This document shows, one piece after another, positions 20,282-33,335 of a DNA stretch of 64,000 nucleotides (positions are counted from its first letter, which is position 1; each line of letters opens with the position of its first letter). The notes below the pieces were generated by a model. The model ran no database searches. It was not told the DNA's origin and was given only the letters and a program-made list of their open reading frames with translations. Both the position numbers and the translations under genes were made by a program. Source of the DNA: Anthoceros angustus (lineage: Eukaryota > Streptophyta > Anthocerotopsida > Anthocerotales > Anthocerotaceae); the NCBI GenBank assembly GCA_010909165.1, contig VJWM01000151.1, positions 124,001 through 188,000 on the forward strand, in the 5' to 3' direction.

Positions 20282-21639
20282 TTTACGACCATGACATCGA
20301 CCCCCAATGCTGCAAATATCCATCATTGTTGTCCATTAACTAGTTTAGGTACTCGGTGGAAATAAATGAAAGTAAAATCTTGCTTGGTAGGCCTCGTTGC
20401 ATTGCACACAAATTAGCAATACTTTCATCATTCGCGGTACACTTGAAGATAACCTTGAGTTATTCATGGAGTGAGCGTGCAACGCAAAAGTTTGGGTCCC
20501 TTTGTCATTTTGATCCGATTCGGTTCATTTTGGTTCAATCTTTATTCAAAGTGATCGTGAGTAGTAACGAGTGTTTCTTCTTGAGCCATCCAGAAAGTTA
20601 GGGACAAGGGTAGGAATTTGGAAGTTTCTCAAGCCTAGATAGATGAGCGGGTAGGGTAGAATCTTGCCCCATAGACTATATGTGCAAAGGGGAATTAGTG
20701 ATTGATTTGGAACCCCTAGTTTAAGTAGCAGTAAAATAGGAATGTATGTTTGGCTGGAGAAGTGCTTAAAGGGCGGCGCGCTTGGAAGTTGCTGGGCACA
20801 TAGTTGGAAGGAGCTAGGAGCTGCAAGGAGTGTGTGCTGGGAAGTAGCACGGGCTAATTGTAAGGCATGCAAGTTGGAAGAGGGCGGCGTTGTCGTGGGT
20901 GTGCAGAGGCAAGAGCTCAACTTTTGGAGCTAAGGTGTGGAGAAGCCAAGATAGAGTCATCACGGAAGTTGGGATTTTGGGAGAAATTTGTGCCTTGTGA
21001 GCTAAGCGTGAGGCCATGAACTGGAGCTTGTGATTAGTGGAACTTAGGAGGTGATGACCTTGCAATGTGAGAAGTGGAGTCTGGTTGTGGGCTACGAAGG
21101 GTGTGAATTGTGAAGAAGGCAAGCCTTTGCCTTTTGCTCGCACAACCAAGCTGGCGGAATTGACATGATTACGAGGTGTGGTGCTGCAAATGCTAGGAGG
21201 GGCCTAGGTCTTGTTTGGCAAGCACGGTTATGAGTGAGCTTTGGGGATCCGGCTGCAACATGGTGAAGGAATCGCGATGGGGATTCACTTGAGGAAGGCG
21301 AAATTTGTATTTGGGCTGCAAGCAAATGTGAAAGGGGCCATCGTGGTGGCCGCTCGAGAATTGGGCAGCGAGGTCAATCAAGGGAGATTTGGCGGAGGAG
21401 TTCACTAAGGAGAAATGTTGCTAAGGAGGTTGGTGAGGAGCTCGCTAGGCAGTACCATATATTCAAGGTGTGTGATGTGCTCGAGGGAGCTTGGGTGTGT
21501 TGGACATGAGCATGTAAGAACTCCGAATTGACATCCTTGGGGTAGGATGTTGTTCCCTACCCATGTTGAAGAGCATAGGGGCCATGCTCGGCTTGGAGGA
21601 ACGTTCTCTTAGGGAGATGTGCCCTTAGGGAGATGTGGT

Positions 21640-21985
21640 CTCCCTATCCTTTGACACGCATCACGCTCGATAAATTTCCATGTCCCTTTGCATAGTGGAC
21701 CACCAAAAGCCTGCATCAAAATCTTCTTAGTCACTTGTGCGAATAATGTCCCCCGCCTCCTTAGTATGTAGAGGGCCTCCGCCACCACCGCAATTTGTTC
21801 GCCTCCAAACACCTTGAACTACTTTGTCTAGTCCTAGCTTATAGAGGATTCCTTTCCTCGAGACAATATGGTCGCCTTATGCACGAATCTGACTTTTCCT
21901 TCTCGTGATAATCCGGTTGGTATCCGGTCCCTAGTTGCGCCCCATCTCGATGTGCGCCACGTGTCCTCCTCGATGATCCCGATCA
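21640..21985 (-). pseudogene. Ty3/gypsy integrase remnant, unit 2 first copy
   Basis: Same segment as at 15000-15350. This copy shows AFGGPLCKGTWKFIER then DACQRIGRPHLPKG, so the two cysteines of the zinc finger are readable although the WWSTM part is in another frame. Confidence 0.65.
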
Positions 21986-22554
21986 TCAAATCTCATCTTC
22001 TATATACGATAACGACATGTATATATAGCCCTCCTGCGTGACATTCGAGAAATTGAACCCCCTCCCCGCCTCAATTCCAAGGAAGTTATCCTCCTTGGCT
22101 CGCAAATGCTAGGAGGGGCCTAGGTCTTGTTTGGCAAGCACGGTTATGAGTGAGCTTTGGGGATCCGGCTGCAACATGGTGAAGGAATCGCGATGGGGAT
22201 TCACTTGAGGAAGGCGAAATTTGTATTTGGGCTGCAAGCAAATGTGAAAGGGGCCATCGTGGTGGCGCTCGAGAATTGGGCAGCGAGGTCAATCAAGGGA
22301 GATTTGGCGGAGGAGTTCACTAAGGAGAAATGTTGCTAAGGAGGTTGGTGAGGAGCTCGCTAGGCAGTACCATATATTCAAGGTGTGTGATGTGCTCGAG
22401 GGAGCTTGGGTGTGTTGGACATGAGCATGTAAGAACTCCGAATTGACATCCTTGGGGTAGGATGTTGTTCCCTACCCATGTTGAAGAGCATAGGGGCCAT
22501 GCTCGGCTTGGAGGAACGTTCTCTTAGGGAGATGTGCCCTTAGGGAGATGTGGT

Positions 22555-22900
22555 CTCCCTATCCTTTGACACGCATCACGCTCGATAAATTTCCATGTCC
22601 CTTTGCATAGTGGACCACCAAAAGCCTGCATCAAAATCTTCTTAGTCACTTGTGCGAATAATGTCCCCCGCCTCCTTAGTATGTAGAGGGCCTCCGCCAC
22701 CACCGCAATTTGTTCGCCTCCAAAACACCTTGAACTACTTTGTCTAGTCCTAGCTTATAGAGGATTCCTTTCCTCGAGACAATATGGTCGCCTTATGCAC
22801 GAATCTGACTTTTCCTTCTCGTGATAATCCGGTTGGTATCCGGTCCCTAGTTGCGCCCCATCTCGATGTGCGCCACGTGTCCTCCTCGATGATCCCGATC
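22555..22900 (-). pseudogene. Ty3/gypsy integrase remnant, unit 2 duplicate
   Basis: Second member of the 916-bp internal duplication of unit 2, almost identical to 21640-21985 and equally broken. Confidence 0.6.
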
Positions 22901-23520
22901 ATCAAATCTCATCTTCTATATACGATAACGACATGTATATATAGCCCTCCTGCGTGACATTCGAGAAATTGAACCCCCTCCCCGCCTCAATTCCAAGGAA
23001 GTTATCCTCCTTGGCTCGCGAAATGCATGGCTCTATCTCATATCCTTTTTCTACCATGGTCTCGACAAGGAACTTTCTACGAAACCCCAAAGGCCAAGGA
23101 CTTCCTACCCGCTTGGATATTTATAGTCAAGTCCAAGGAACTTTGTTTCTGGATGTCATAATAGACCCCTAATTCCCCTATATATGTATCAAATGGGTTT
23201 TCTAACATATCCTACTCTACTGCCTCCTTTCTACCCGTTAACGGCTAAGTCTAGGACATCCTACAGGTTCTCTCAATTAACCAAGTCCGGACCACCTACG
23301 GACGTCCTACAGAACGACTTACCTACTATCTACCTTCTGCGTCTCGAAACTCGATTCTGCTAGCTCGGACGCCTACAAATCCCCTACTTCCTACCTGAAT
23401 TGTAGTCATCCTCCCTTCATCCATCTGCAAAAAACTTCCCTACCAGAACCTTCCGCCCTTGGTCCCCAAATTGTCTCGTGTTTTGCCAAAAACTTAGCTG
23501 ACCAAACTTTTCCGTTCCAC

Positions 23521-25600
23521 AAACTTTTAAAAGCTTGTTTGAAAAGTTTGACAAAGTGCTTCTTTGTCCTCTTCGGTAAACCGTAGAATCAAGTTATATC
23601 TTTTACAGTTATGATGACCTTAAACAATTCCAATCACTTGGAGATACAAGTCACAAGAACTTGTTCGCAACTAATTTAAAAGAGAAGGCCAAAATTGCTC
23701 AAAATCATCTCACAAGATCTCTTCTATCTCTTGTCTGAGATATGCGTTAGGTCATCTTTGTAAAAGATGCATGACTTTGGTCAAGAGGATCATTGAAACA
23801 AATGTTTTGCAATTGCAAGTAGACTTTAAATTGATTCCTTTCACGAGAAATCGTCCTACAATTAAAAAGTAACTGCACTATATATTGGGAAGTCCTTCAA
23901 AATGTCGCTATATTTTCAAACTAGATCCCTTGTGGAGCAACAAAATTAGTGCCATACTTCCAAAACATCTTGGAATTGAGTGTGGCGACTTCCTTGTTGA
24001 CGAAGACATTCTTAGTACAAAAGACAATTATGAGGAATTTTTCTAAGTGATGAAGAAGAAGAAGATTATGTAGAAGAAGAAGAAGAAGATTATGTAGAAG
24101 AAGAAGAAGAAGAAGATTATGTAGAAGAAGAAGAAGAAGAAGATTATGTAGAAGAAGAAGAAGAAGATTATGTAGAAGAAGAAGAAGAAGAAGAAGAAGA
24201 AGAAGAAGAAGATTATGTAGAAGAAGAAGAAGAAGATTATGTAGAAGAAGAAGAAGATTATGTAGAAAATGAGGAAGAGGAAGAGGAAAATGAGTATGAG
24301 CATAATAGTTCAATGACAAAGAAAGCAAATATGAGCAAGACATTCATCTTGATGTGGAAGACATGAAAAAATCGTCAAGGTCCAAGGTATGAAGAAATTG
24401 AATGTAGCAACTCCTTCACTAATGACGAAGATATTCTTGGTGAGGATGAAGATGATGATGAGGGAATATTTCTAATCAAGAGGAAGAAGATTATGCAAAA
24501 ATATTTTTGCTGAAGAGGGAATAACTATAAGGAAAATGATGAAGAAAAGAATATAAAGAAGATGAAGAAGGAAACTACTACAAGGAAAATGAAGAAGAAA
24601 TCGATTATAACGACAAGCATATTTTTAGTGAAGAACACGGCGAATATGAGCAATACATTTTACTCAAGACGAATATGAGGAGGACATTTCTACTCAAGAG
24701 GTAAACCAATATGCCGAGGACATTTCTACGCATCTTGATCTAGGTACATTTTTATGAAGAAAAATGAATATGAGAACGAAGAATTTCTCTTAGAAGAAGT
24801 AAACCAATATGAGGAGAACTTAGATATTTTTATAGAGCAAGAAAATGAATATGAGAAAGATATTTTTATTGAAGAGGAAAACAAATATGAAGAAGGCGTC
24901 CTTAAGACATTCACTCAAGACATTCTTACTCCACAAGAAGATGAATATGAGGAACTATGGAATGCCATTTGCAACACGCCATATCTTTTTCACGTGAGAC
25001 GTAAGTGGCCGTGTGCTTCTCCATGCGGTCAAGCAAGGTCAATTAGGGCTCATCTCATCATGTACCTCGTCCGTGGTGATCAAGTCTCGTGAAACTAAGT
25101 GTGACAACATGAAGTGCACCAGCTCTTCATTTTGCTCGCTTTCAAATGTATGGCACATTGGTGAGGACTTTGATAAATTTTATCAAGTCTGCGCTCAAGC
25201 CTTTCACGGTCACATACATGGTGTGGGGCTTCCTAGCTCTTGGACTTCACTTTCTTTCCACAACATGTGTCCATTGCTCTCAAGGCGAATATGAGGAGGA
25301 CATTTCTACTCAAGAGGTAAACCAATATGCCGAGGACATTTCTACGCATCTTGGTCTAGGTACATTTTTATGAAGAAAAAATGAATATGAGAACGAAGAA
25401 TTTCTCTTAGAAGAAGTAAACCAATATGAGGAGAACTTAGATATTTTTATAGAGCAAGAAAATGAATATGAGAAAGATATTTTTATTGAAGAGGAAAACA
25501 AATATGAAGAAGGCGTCCTTAAGACATTCACTCAAGACATTCTTACTCCACAAGAAGATGAATATGAGGAACTATGGAATGCCATTTGCAACACGCCATA
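23521..25600 (+). pseudogene. Alba-like/EDY gene copy, unit 2, 3' part duplicated
   Basis: Same homology as unit 1. The 616-bp duplication (24671/25287) repeats the 3' acidic part together with the start of segment e, so the EEENKYEEGVLKTFTQDILTP end occurs twice. The reading at 24754-25092 passes from the acidic tail into segment e in frame (NAICNTPYLFHVRRKWPC). Confidence 0.7.
24050..24268 (+). repeat. GAA-rich EDYV minisatellite, unit 2
   Basis: Eight gattatgta blocks with glutamate runs of varied length, including one long run of about a dozen gaa. Confidence 0.9.
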
Positions 25601-27589
25601 TCTTTTTCACGTGAGACGTAAGTGGCCGTGTGCTTCTCCATGCGGTCAAGCAAGGTCAATTAGGGCTCATCTCATCATGTACCTCGTCCGTGGTGATCAA
25701 GTCTCTGAAACTAAGTGTGACAACATGAAGTGCACCACTCTTCATTTTGCTCGCTTTCAAATGTATGGCACATTGGTGAGGACTTTGATAAATTTTATCA
25801 AGTCTGCGCTCAAGCCTTTCACGGTCACATACATGGTGTGGGGCTTCCTAGCTCTTGGACTTCACTTTCTTTCCACAACATGTGTCCATTGCTCTCCAAG
25901 GCTCGACGAGGCATCCTTAGGGCGACAATGATAACGGTGATCATGGTGACACCTCGATTGGTCCAGTGATCCTGTGGCACACCGTTTTCATACGTGAATC
26001 GAGCCACCAAAGCGTGCTCACATCCTCTAAAACCTACTTAGTCATGATATTGCAGGGGCCATAGATTTTAGATTCGAGCTTAGTTGCTTACACGGACCCT
26101 TGAGGTCCCTAGCTAGTGTTAGCCTTTGAAAGGTAGATGGGCTTACCCCATCTCTTCTCCTTTAATAAAAGCCCTTTTATTTTCTTCTCCATGCGGCATG
26201 TATTATTTGTTAGTTGCAAATATATTTACTATATATATCAAATTTTATATTTTTGTATTTAACTATTTAAGTTATAAAAATATAAAATACAAAGTATCGA
26301 TACTCACCTATAGGTGTGGGCCTTGTGCAAGCGTGTATCGACAATTAGGTGCTATGTACCAAGGGAAGAAGCTTCATACATGATGCCCATGTCATGGCCG
26401 GAAGGATGTGGTGGACATGTGGTGATTGTAGGATATGGTCGTGAGGAAAGGGTAAAGGGGCCCTAGATCATCATGCAGCTAGGCAGCAGGCATCACTCCA
26501 ATAGGACGTACATTCTCGGCCGGCCTCTTTAGATCAAGCGTTTGCCGATGGTGCGTTAGCTTCATGTATAAATTTGCAAATTTAAAGGAGCTTGGGCGAG
26601 GATCGCTTTGTTGGCAACTTTTGGTGCTAGATATGAGTGCGAAATGAGGGACTTGCACGATGCAAGCTCATGCCATCCCGAGGTCGCTCCATTCGTGAGC
26701 TCCACTCATATAGAGCAAGCACCTCGCGGTGGCCAGCCCTTGTTGCCTGGGCATAGCCGGCTATGCCATATCACCACACTCTTTGTGTTCATGCTGCGAA
26801 AACGTGGCGTGCCTCAAAGTTTGAGTTCACCACATTTTGCATACCCTACCCATACCCAAAGAATCAAGTCCATGTCATCATATCATTTGTGCCATGCTAT
26901 GAGAAACCTAACTGGCTGCATCGGCTGGAAATGACACCGTAAGAACCTAATTTGGCGTGCATTTTTAGTTGTCCATATTTTACCGCCACTCCGACTATGT
27001 TCCTACCTTCCCAAGACTCAAACTTTGTTCACTTTGTTGAGGCACTTTAGTTTTCATGCGTCGAAAAGGAAATAAAATAGTATTATATTATTTTTATTTT
27101 CTACAATTATTCAGCTATGGAATTCGAGCTGTGAATCAATGTATGTAAAATTTAAAGTAAAAAAAAGGTAAAGATACATTCGTGAAAATCGGACAAAAAT
27201 AGAGAGAACGTGGAGACTTTATAAATATGCAAGAGATAGGAAGTCCCCATCTACACCGGGTGATGGAACAACTCTCTCTGGACCTCGGGCCAAAGGGACT
27301 AGCCCCGTTGTCAACCTCGATTTAAGGGGACAAATAAGCAATGAAAGATACAACAAGATATAATTTCTTTCGGGATTACATTGTCCGTGGACTAAAAAGA
27401 TTTCTTTTCAAGAATCGCTATTTGATTTATCTATGTTGTAAGAATCGGTTTTGTATCTAAATTCTAGTATACTTATTTAGACTTTTGTCAAGTAGATCAT
27501 TTCTAGATGATGAACAAACATGAAAAATTTTGAACACCCCAAAATGGAAGTTGGTCCTTCTAGGCTTCATGTCCTCATGGGGTTGACAA

Positions 27590-29542
27590 TTTCATCTTGA
27601 AACACAATTCTCCATCCATTGTAATTATATTGCGAGATAAGGTAATGTACACAACTCCTATCATCTTTTCCGTCTTTTCGATTTCTTAAGCTACAAAAAT
27701 GTAAATATATAAAGTCGCCAATTCCAAACACTTCCATTGACTAGGGGTGGAACAAGCGTGCAAATAGGCTTTGTATTGCAAAGTCCTCGTGATTAAACTT
27801 TCCCACTTGAGCGCTTGTTGGTTACGCTTGTAGATGGCGATAGAAAACTTCTTACCCCTTCTTTTACCATCCATACCATAAAAGTGTCCATTGTGGGCAA
27901 CAAATCCAATTTCCGTACTTCACCATATGGATGTAAATTTAAAGGCTCAAGAGGGTTTCCACTCATAAAGGTTTGCTGACTTGTAATTATCTCATTATCA
28001 AATGACACCGTAAGAACCTAATTTGACGTGCATTTTTAGTTGTCCATATTTTACCGCCACTCCGACTATGTTCCTACCTTCCACTCAAACTTTGTTCACT
28101 TTGTTGAGGCACTTTAGTTTTCATGCGTCGAAAAGGAAATAAAATAGTATTATATTATTTTTATTTCTACAATTATTCAGCTATGGAATTCGAGCTGTGA
28201 ATCAATGTATGTAAATTTAAAGTAAAAAAAAGGTAAAGATACATTCGTGAAAATGGACAAAAATAGAGAGAACGTGGAGACTTTATAAATATGCAAGAGA
28301 TAGGAAGTCCCCATCTACACCGGTGATGGAACAACTCTCTCTGGACCTCGGGCCAAAGGGACTAGCCCCGTTGTCAACCTCGATTTAAGGGGACAAATAA
28401 GCAATGAAAGATACAACAAGATATAATTTCTTTCGATTACATTGTCCGTGGACTAAAAAGATTTCTTTTCAAGAATCGCTATTTGATTTATCTATGTTGT
28501 AAGAATCGGTTTTGTATCTAAATTCTAGTATACTTATTTAGACTTTTGTCAAGTAGATCATTTCTAGATGATGAACAAACATGAAAAATTTTGAACACCC
28601 CAAAATGGAAGTTGGTCCTTCTAGGCTTCATGTCCTCATGGGGTTGACAATTTCATCTTGAAACACAATTCTCCATCCATTGTAATTATATTGCGAGATA
28701 AGGTAATGTACACAACTCCTATCATCTTTTCCGTCTTTTCGATTTCTTAAGCTACAAAAATGTAAATATATAAAGTCGCCAATTCCAAACACTTCCATTG
28801 ACTAGGGGTGGAACAACGTGCAAATAGGCTTTGTATTGCAAAGTCCTCGTGATTAAACTTTCCCACTTGAGCGCTTGTTGGTTACGCTTGTAGATGGCGA
28901 TAGAAAACTTCTTACCCCTTCTTTTACCATCCATACCATAAAAGTGTCCATTGTGGGCAACAAATCCAATTTCCGTACTTCACCATATGGATGTAAATTT
29001 AAAGGCTCAAGAGGGTTTCCACTCATAAAGGTTTGGACTTGTAATTATCTCATTATCAAATGACACCAGCTCAAATAATACATCATAATTGTCGTCTACA
29101 ACATGTGCAATCAAAGTAATATTAACTCCGAATCTCGATAGCACAGCACTTACGATTACGTGAACATGTCACCTATGTTTCTTTTTGGTTGAATTCTTGA
29201 ACCGTCCATTGACCTATGGCTAAAGAATATACATATAAATGAAACATGTCACGTGAATCATCGTCCAGCTCATGCGCTAGAAATAATAAAAATGATCACT
29301 TTCCTCCTCATCAACAACTAGCACTAGCTTCTCGAGTGGTGGAAGCGGGTCCCAAATATCCGAATCTAAATCTAAATGCGAATATGAATTTCATCCATAT
29401 ATAAGGTGTCGACATACTAGTTCAACTTTGAAATCGTATCCCATATCACTTCTCGCCTAACCTTTGAAAAGATATTGATAATACAAATCCGCATCACCCA
29501 ACTATTTGGATCCTTCGATGATTTTGTTTCCTTCATAATGTA
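27590..29542 (-). pseudogene. g/h minus-strand ORF family, unit 2, partly duplicated
   Basis: Same family as at 19380-20281. The 1071-bp duplication repeats f, g and the first part of h. The word AAATGACACC, present both at the e/f border and inside h, is the crossover point at 28000-28009. Confidence 0.45.
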
Positions 29543-30889
29543 TTTACGACCATGACACCAGCTCAAATAATACATCATAATTGTTGTCCATTAACTAGTT
29601 TAGGTACTCGGTGGAAATAAATGAAAGTAAAATCTTGCTTGGTAGGCCTCGTTGCATTGCGGCACACAAATTAGCAATACTTTCATCATTCGTACACTTG
29701 AAGATAACCTTGAGTTATTCATGGAGTGAGCGTGCAACGCAAAAGTTTGGGTCCCTTTGTCATTTTGATCCGATTCGGTTCATTTTGGTTCAATCTTTAT
29801 TCAAAGTGATCGTGAGTAGTAACGAGTGTTTCTTCTTGAGCCATCCAGAAAGTTAGGGACAAGGGTAGGAATTTGGAAGTTTCTCAAGCCTAGATAGATG
29901 AGCGGGTAGGGTAGAATCTTGCCCCATAGACTATATGTGCAAAGGGAATTAGTGATTGATTTGGAACCCCTAGTTTAAGTAGCGATAAAATAGGAATGTA
30001 TGTTTGGGCGGTGCTTAAAGGGCGCTTGGAAGTTCTTGGGCACATAGTTGGAAGGAGCTAGGAGCTGCAAGGAGTGTGTCTTTGGAAGTAGCAGGCTAAT
30101 TGTAAGGCATGCAAGTTGGAAGAGGCGGCGTTGTCGTGGGTGTGCGAGGCAAGAGCTCAACTTTTGGAGCTAAGGTGTGGAGAAGCCAAGATAGAGTCAT
30201 CACGGAAGTTGGGATTTTGGGAGAAATTTGTGCCTTGTGAGCTAAGCGTGAGGCCATGAACTGGAGCTTGTGATTAGTGGAACTTAGGAGGTGATGACCT
30301 TGCAATGTGAGAAGTGGAGTCTGGTTGTGGGCTACGAAGGGTGTGAATTGTGAAGAAGGCAAGCCTTTGCCTTTTGCTCGCACAACCAAGCTGGCGGAAT
30401 TGACATGATTACGAGGTGTGGTCTGCAAATGCTAGGAGGGGCCTAGGTCTTGTTTGGCAAGCACGGTTATGAGTGAGCTTTGGGGATCCGGCTGCAACAT
30501 GGTGAAGGAATCGCGATGGGGATTCACTTGAGGAAGGCGAAATTTGTATTTGGGCTGCAAGCAAATGTGAAAGGGGCCATCGTGGTGGCCGCTCGAGAAT
30601 TGGGCAGCGAGGTCAATCAAGGGAGATTTGGCGGAGGAGTTCACTAAGGAGAAATGTTGCTAAGGAGGTTGGTGAGGAGCTCGCTAGGGAACGAGTACCA
30701 TATATTCAAGGTGTGTGATGTGCTCGAGGGAGCTTGGGTGTGTTGGACATGAGCATGTAAGAACTCCAGAATTCAGCATCCTTGGGGGTAGGATGTTGTT
30801 CCCTACCCATGTTGAAGAGCATAGGGGGCCATGCTCGGCTTGGAGGGAACGTTCTCTTAGGGAGATGTGCCCTTAGGGAGATGTGGTCT

Positions 30890-31235
30890 CCCTATTCTTT
30901 GACACGCATCACAGCTCCTGATAAATTTCCATGTCCCTTTGCATAGTGGACCACCAAAAGCCTGCGTCAAAATCTTCTTCGATGCGAATAATGTCCCCCG
31001 CCTCCTTAGTATGTAGAGGGCCTCCGCCACCACGCAATTTGTTCGCCTCCAAACACCTTGAACTACTTTGTCTAGTCCTAGCTTATAGAGGATTCCTTTC
31101 CTCGAGACAATATGGTCGCCTTATGCACGAATCTGACTTTTCCTTCTCGTGATAATCCGGTTGGTATCCGTCCCTAGTTGTGCCCCATCTCGATGTGCGC
31201 CACGTGTCCTCCTCGATGATCCCGATCATCAAATC
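30890..31235 (-). pseudogene. Ty3/gypsy integrase remnant, unit 3
   Basis: Same minus-strand segment. An internal stretch near 30980 (cttgtgcg of other copies) is missing, between the zinc-finger histidine and cysteine halves. Confidence 0.6.
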
Positions 31236-31828
31236 TCATCTTCTATATACGATATAAGCGACATGTATATATAGCCCTCTGCGTGACATTCGAAATTGAA
31301 CCCCCTCCCGCCCCAATTCCAAGGAAGTTATCCTCCTTGGCTCATGAAATGCATGGCTCTATCTCATATCCTTTCTACCATGGTCTCGACAAGGAACTTT
31401 CTACCAAACCCCAAAGGCCAAGGACTTCCTACCGCTTGGATATTTATAGTCAAGTCCAAGGAACTTTGTTTCTGATGTCATAATAGACCCCTAATTCCCC
31501 TATATGTGTATCAAATGGGTTTTCTAACATATCCTACTCTCGCCTCCTTTCTACCCGTTAACGGCTAAGTCTAGGACATCCTCAGTTCTCTCAATTAACC
31601 AAGTCCGGACCACCTACGGACGTCCTCTGAGCGACTTACCTACTATCTACCTTCCGTCTCGAAACTCGATTACGCTAGCTCGGACGCCTACAAATCCCCT
31701 ACTTCCTACGAATTGTAGTCATCCTCCCTTCATCCATCGCAAAAACTTCCCTACCGTAACCTTGCCTTGGTCCCCAAATTGTCTCGTGTTTTGCCAAAAC
31801 TTAGCTGACCAAACTTTTCCGTTCCACA

Positions 31829-33335
31829 AACTTTTAAAAGCTTGTTTGAAAAGTTTGACAAAGTGCTTCTTTGTCCTCTTGATAAACCGTAGAATCAAGT
31901 TATATCTTTTACGATTATGATGACCTTAAACAATTCCAATCACTTGGAGATACAAGTCACAAGAACTTGTTCGCAACTAATTTAAAAGAAGGCCAAAATT
32001 GCTCAAAATCATCTCACAAGATCTCTTCTATCTCATCTTCTATATATGCGTTAGGTCATCTTTGTAAAAGATGCACAGACTTTGGTCAAGAGGATCATTG
32101 AAACAAATGTTTTGCAATTGCAAGTAGACTTTAAATTGATTCCTTTCACGACGAGAAATCGAAGTAACCTGCACTATATATTGGGGAAGTCCTTCAAAAT
32201 GTCGCTATATTTTCAAACTAGATCCCTTGTGGAGCAACAAAATTAGAGCCATACTTCCAAAACATCTTGGAATTGAGTGTGGCGACTTCCTTGTTGACGA
32301 CGAAGACATTCTTAGTACAAAAGACAATTATGAGGGAATTTTTCTAAGTGATGAAGATTATGTAGAAGAAGAAGAAGAAGAAGATTATGTAGAAGAAGAA
32401 GAAGATTATGTAGAAGAAGAAGAAGAAGAAGATTATGTAGAAGAAGAAGAAGAAGAAGATTATGTAGAAGAAGAAGAAGAAGAAGATTATGTAGAAGAAG
32501 AAGAAGATTATGTAGAAAATGAGGAAGAGGAAGAGGAAAATGAGTATGAGCATAATAGTTCAATGACAAAGAAAGCAAATATGAGCAAGACATTCATCTT
32601 GATGTGGAAGACATGAAAAAATCGTCCAAGGTCCAAGGTATGAAGAAATTGAATGTAGCAACTCCTTCACTAATGACGAAGATATTCTTGGTGAGGATGA
32701 AGATGATGATGAGGAATATTTCTAAGCGAAGAGGAAGAAGATTATGCAAAAATATTTTTGCTGAAGAGGGAATAACTATAAGGAAAATGATGAAGAAAAG
32801 AATATAAAGAAGATGAAGAAGAAACTACTACAAGGAAAATGAAGAAGAAATCGATTATAACGACAAGCATATTTTTAGTGAAGAACACGAATATGAGCAA
32901 TACATTTTACTCAAGACGAATATGAGGAGGACATTTCTACTCAAGAGGTAAACCAATATGCGAGGACATTTCTACGCATCTTGATCTAGGTACATTTTTA
33001 TGAAGAAAAAATGAATATGAGGAGGACATTTCTACTCAAGAGGTAAACCAATATGAGGAGGACATTTCTACGCATCTTGATCTAGGTACATTTTTATGAA
33101 GAAAAAATGAATATGAGAACGAAGAATTTCTCTTAGAAGAAGTAAACCAATATGAGGAGAACTTAGATATTTTTATAGAGCAAGAAAATGAATATGAGAA
33201 AGATATTTTTATTGAAGAGGAAAACAAATATGAAGAAGACGTCCTTAAGACATTCACTCAAGACATTCTTACTCCACAAGAAGATGAATATGAGGAACTA
33301 TGGAATGCCATTTGCAACACGCCATATCTTTTTCA
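31829..33335 (+). pseudogene. Alba-like/EDY gene copy, unit 3
   Basis: As unit 1, plus a 95-bp tandem duplication at 32918/33013 that repeats the EEDISTQEVNQYEEDISTHLDL stretch in part. The shortest GAA tract variants occur here. The Alba-like part is frameshifted. Confidence 0.7.
32352..32518 (+). repeat. GAA-rich EDYV minisatellite, unit 3
   Basis: Shorter allele without the long gaa run. Confidence 0.9.

Larger units (their letters stand above)
20282..29542 (+). repeat. Array unit 2 (9.26 kb, three internal duplications)
   Basis: Internal tandem duplications have offsets of 916 bp (21186/22102), 616 bp (24671/25287) and 1071 bp (26933/28004). Removing them leaves 6658 bp. Confidence 0.9.
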
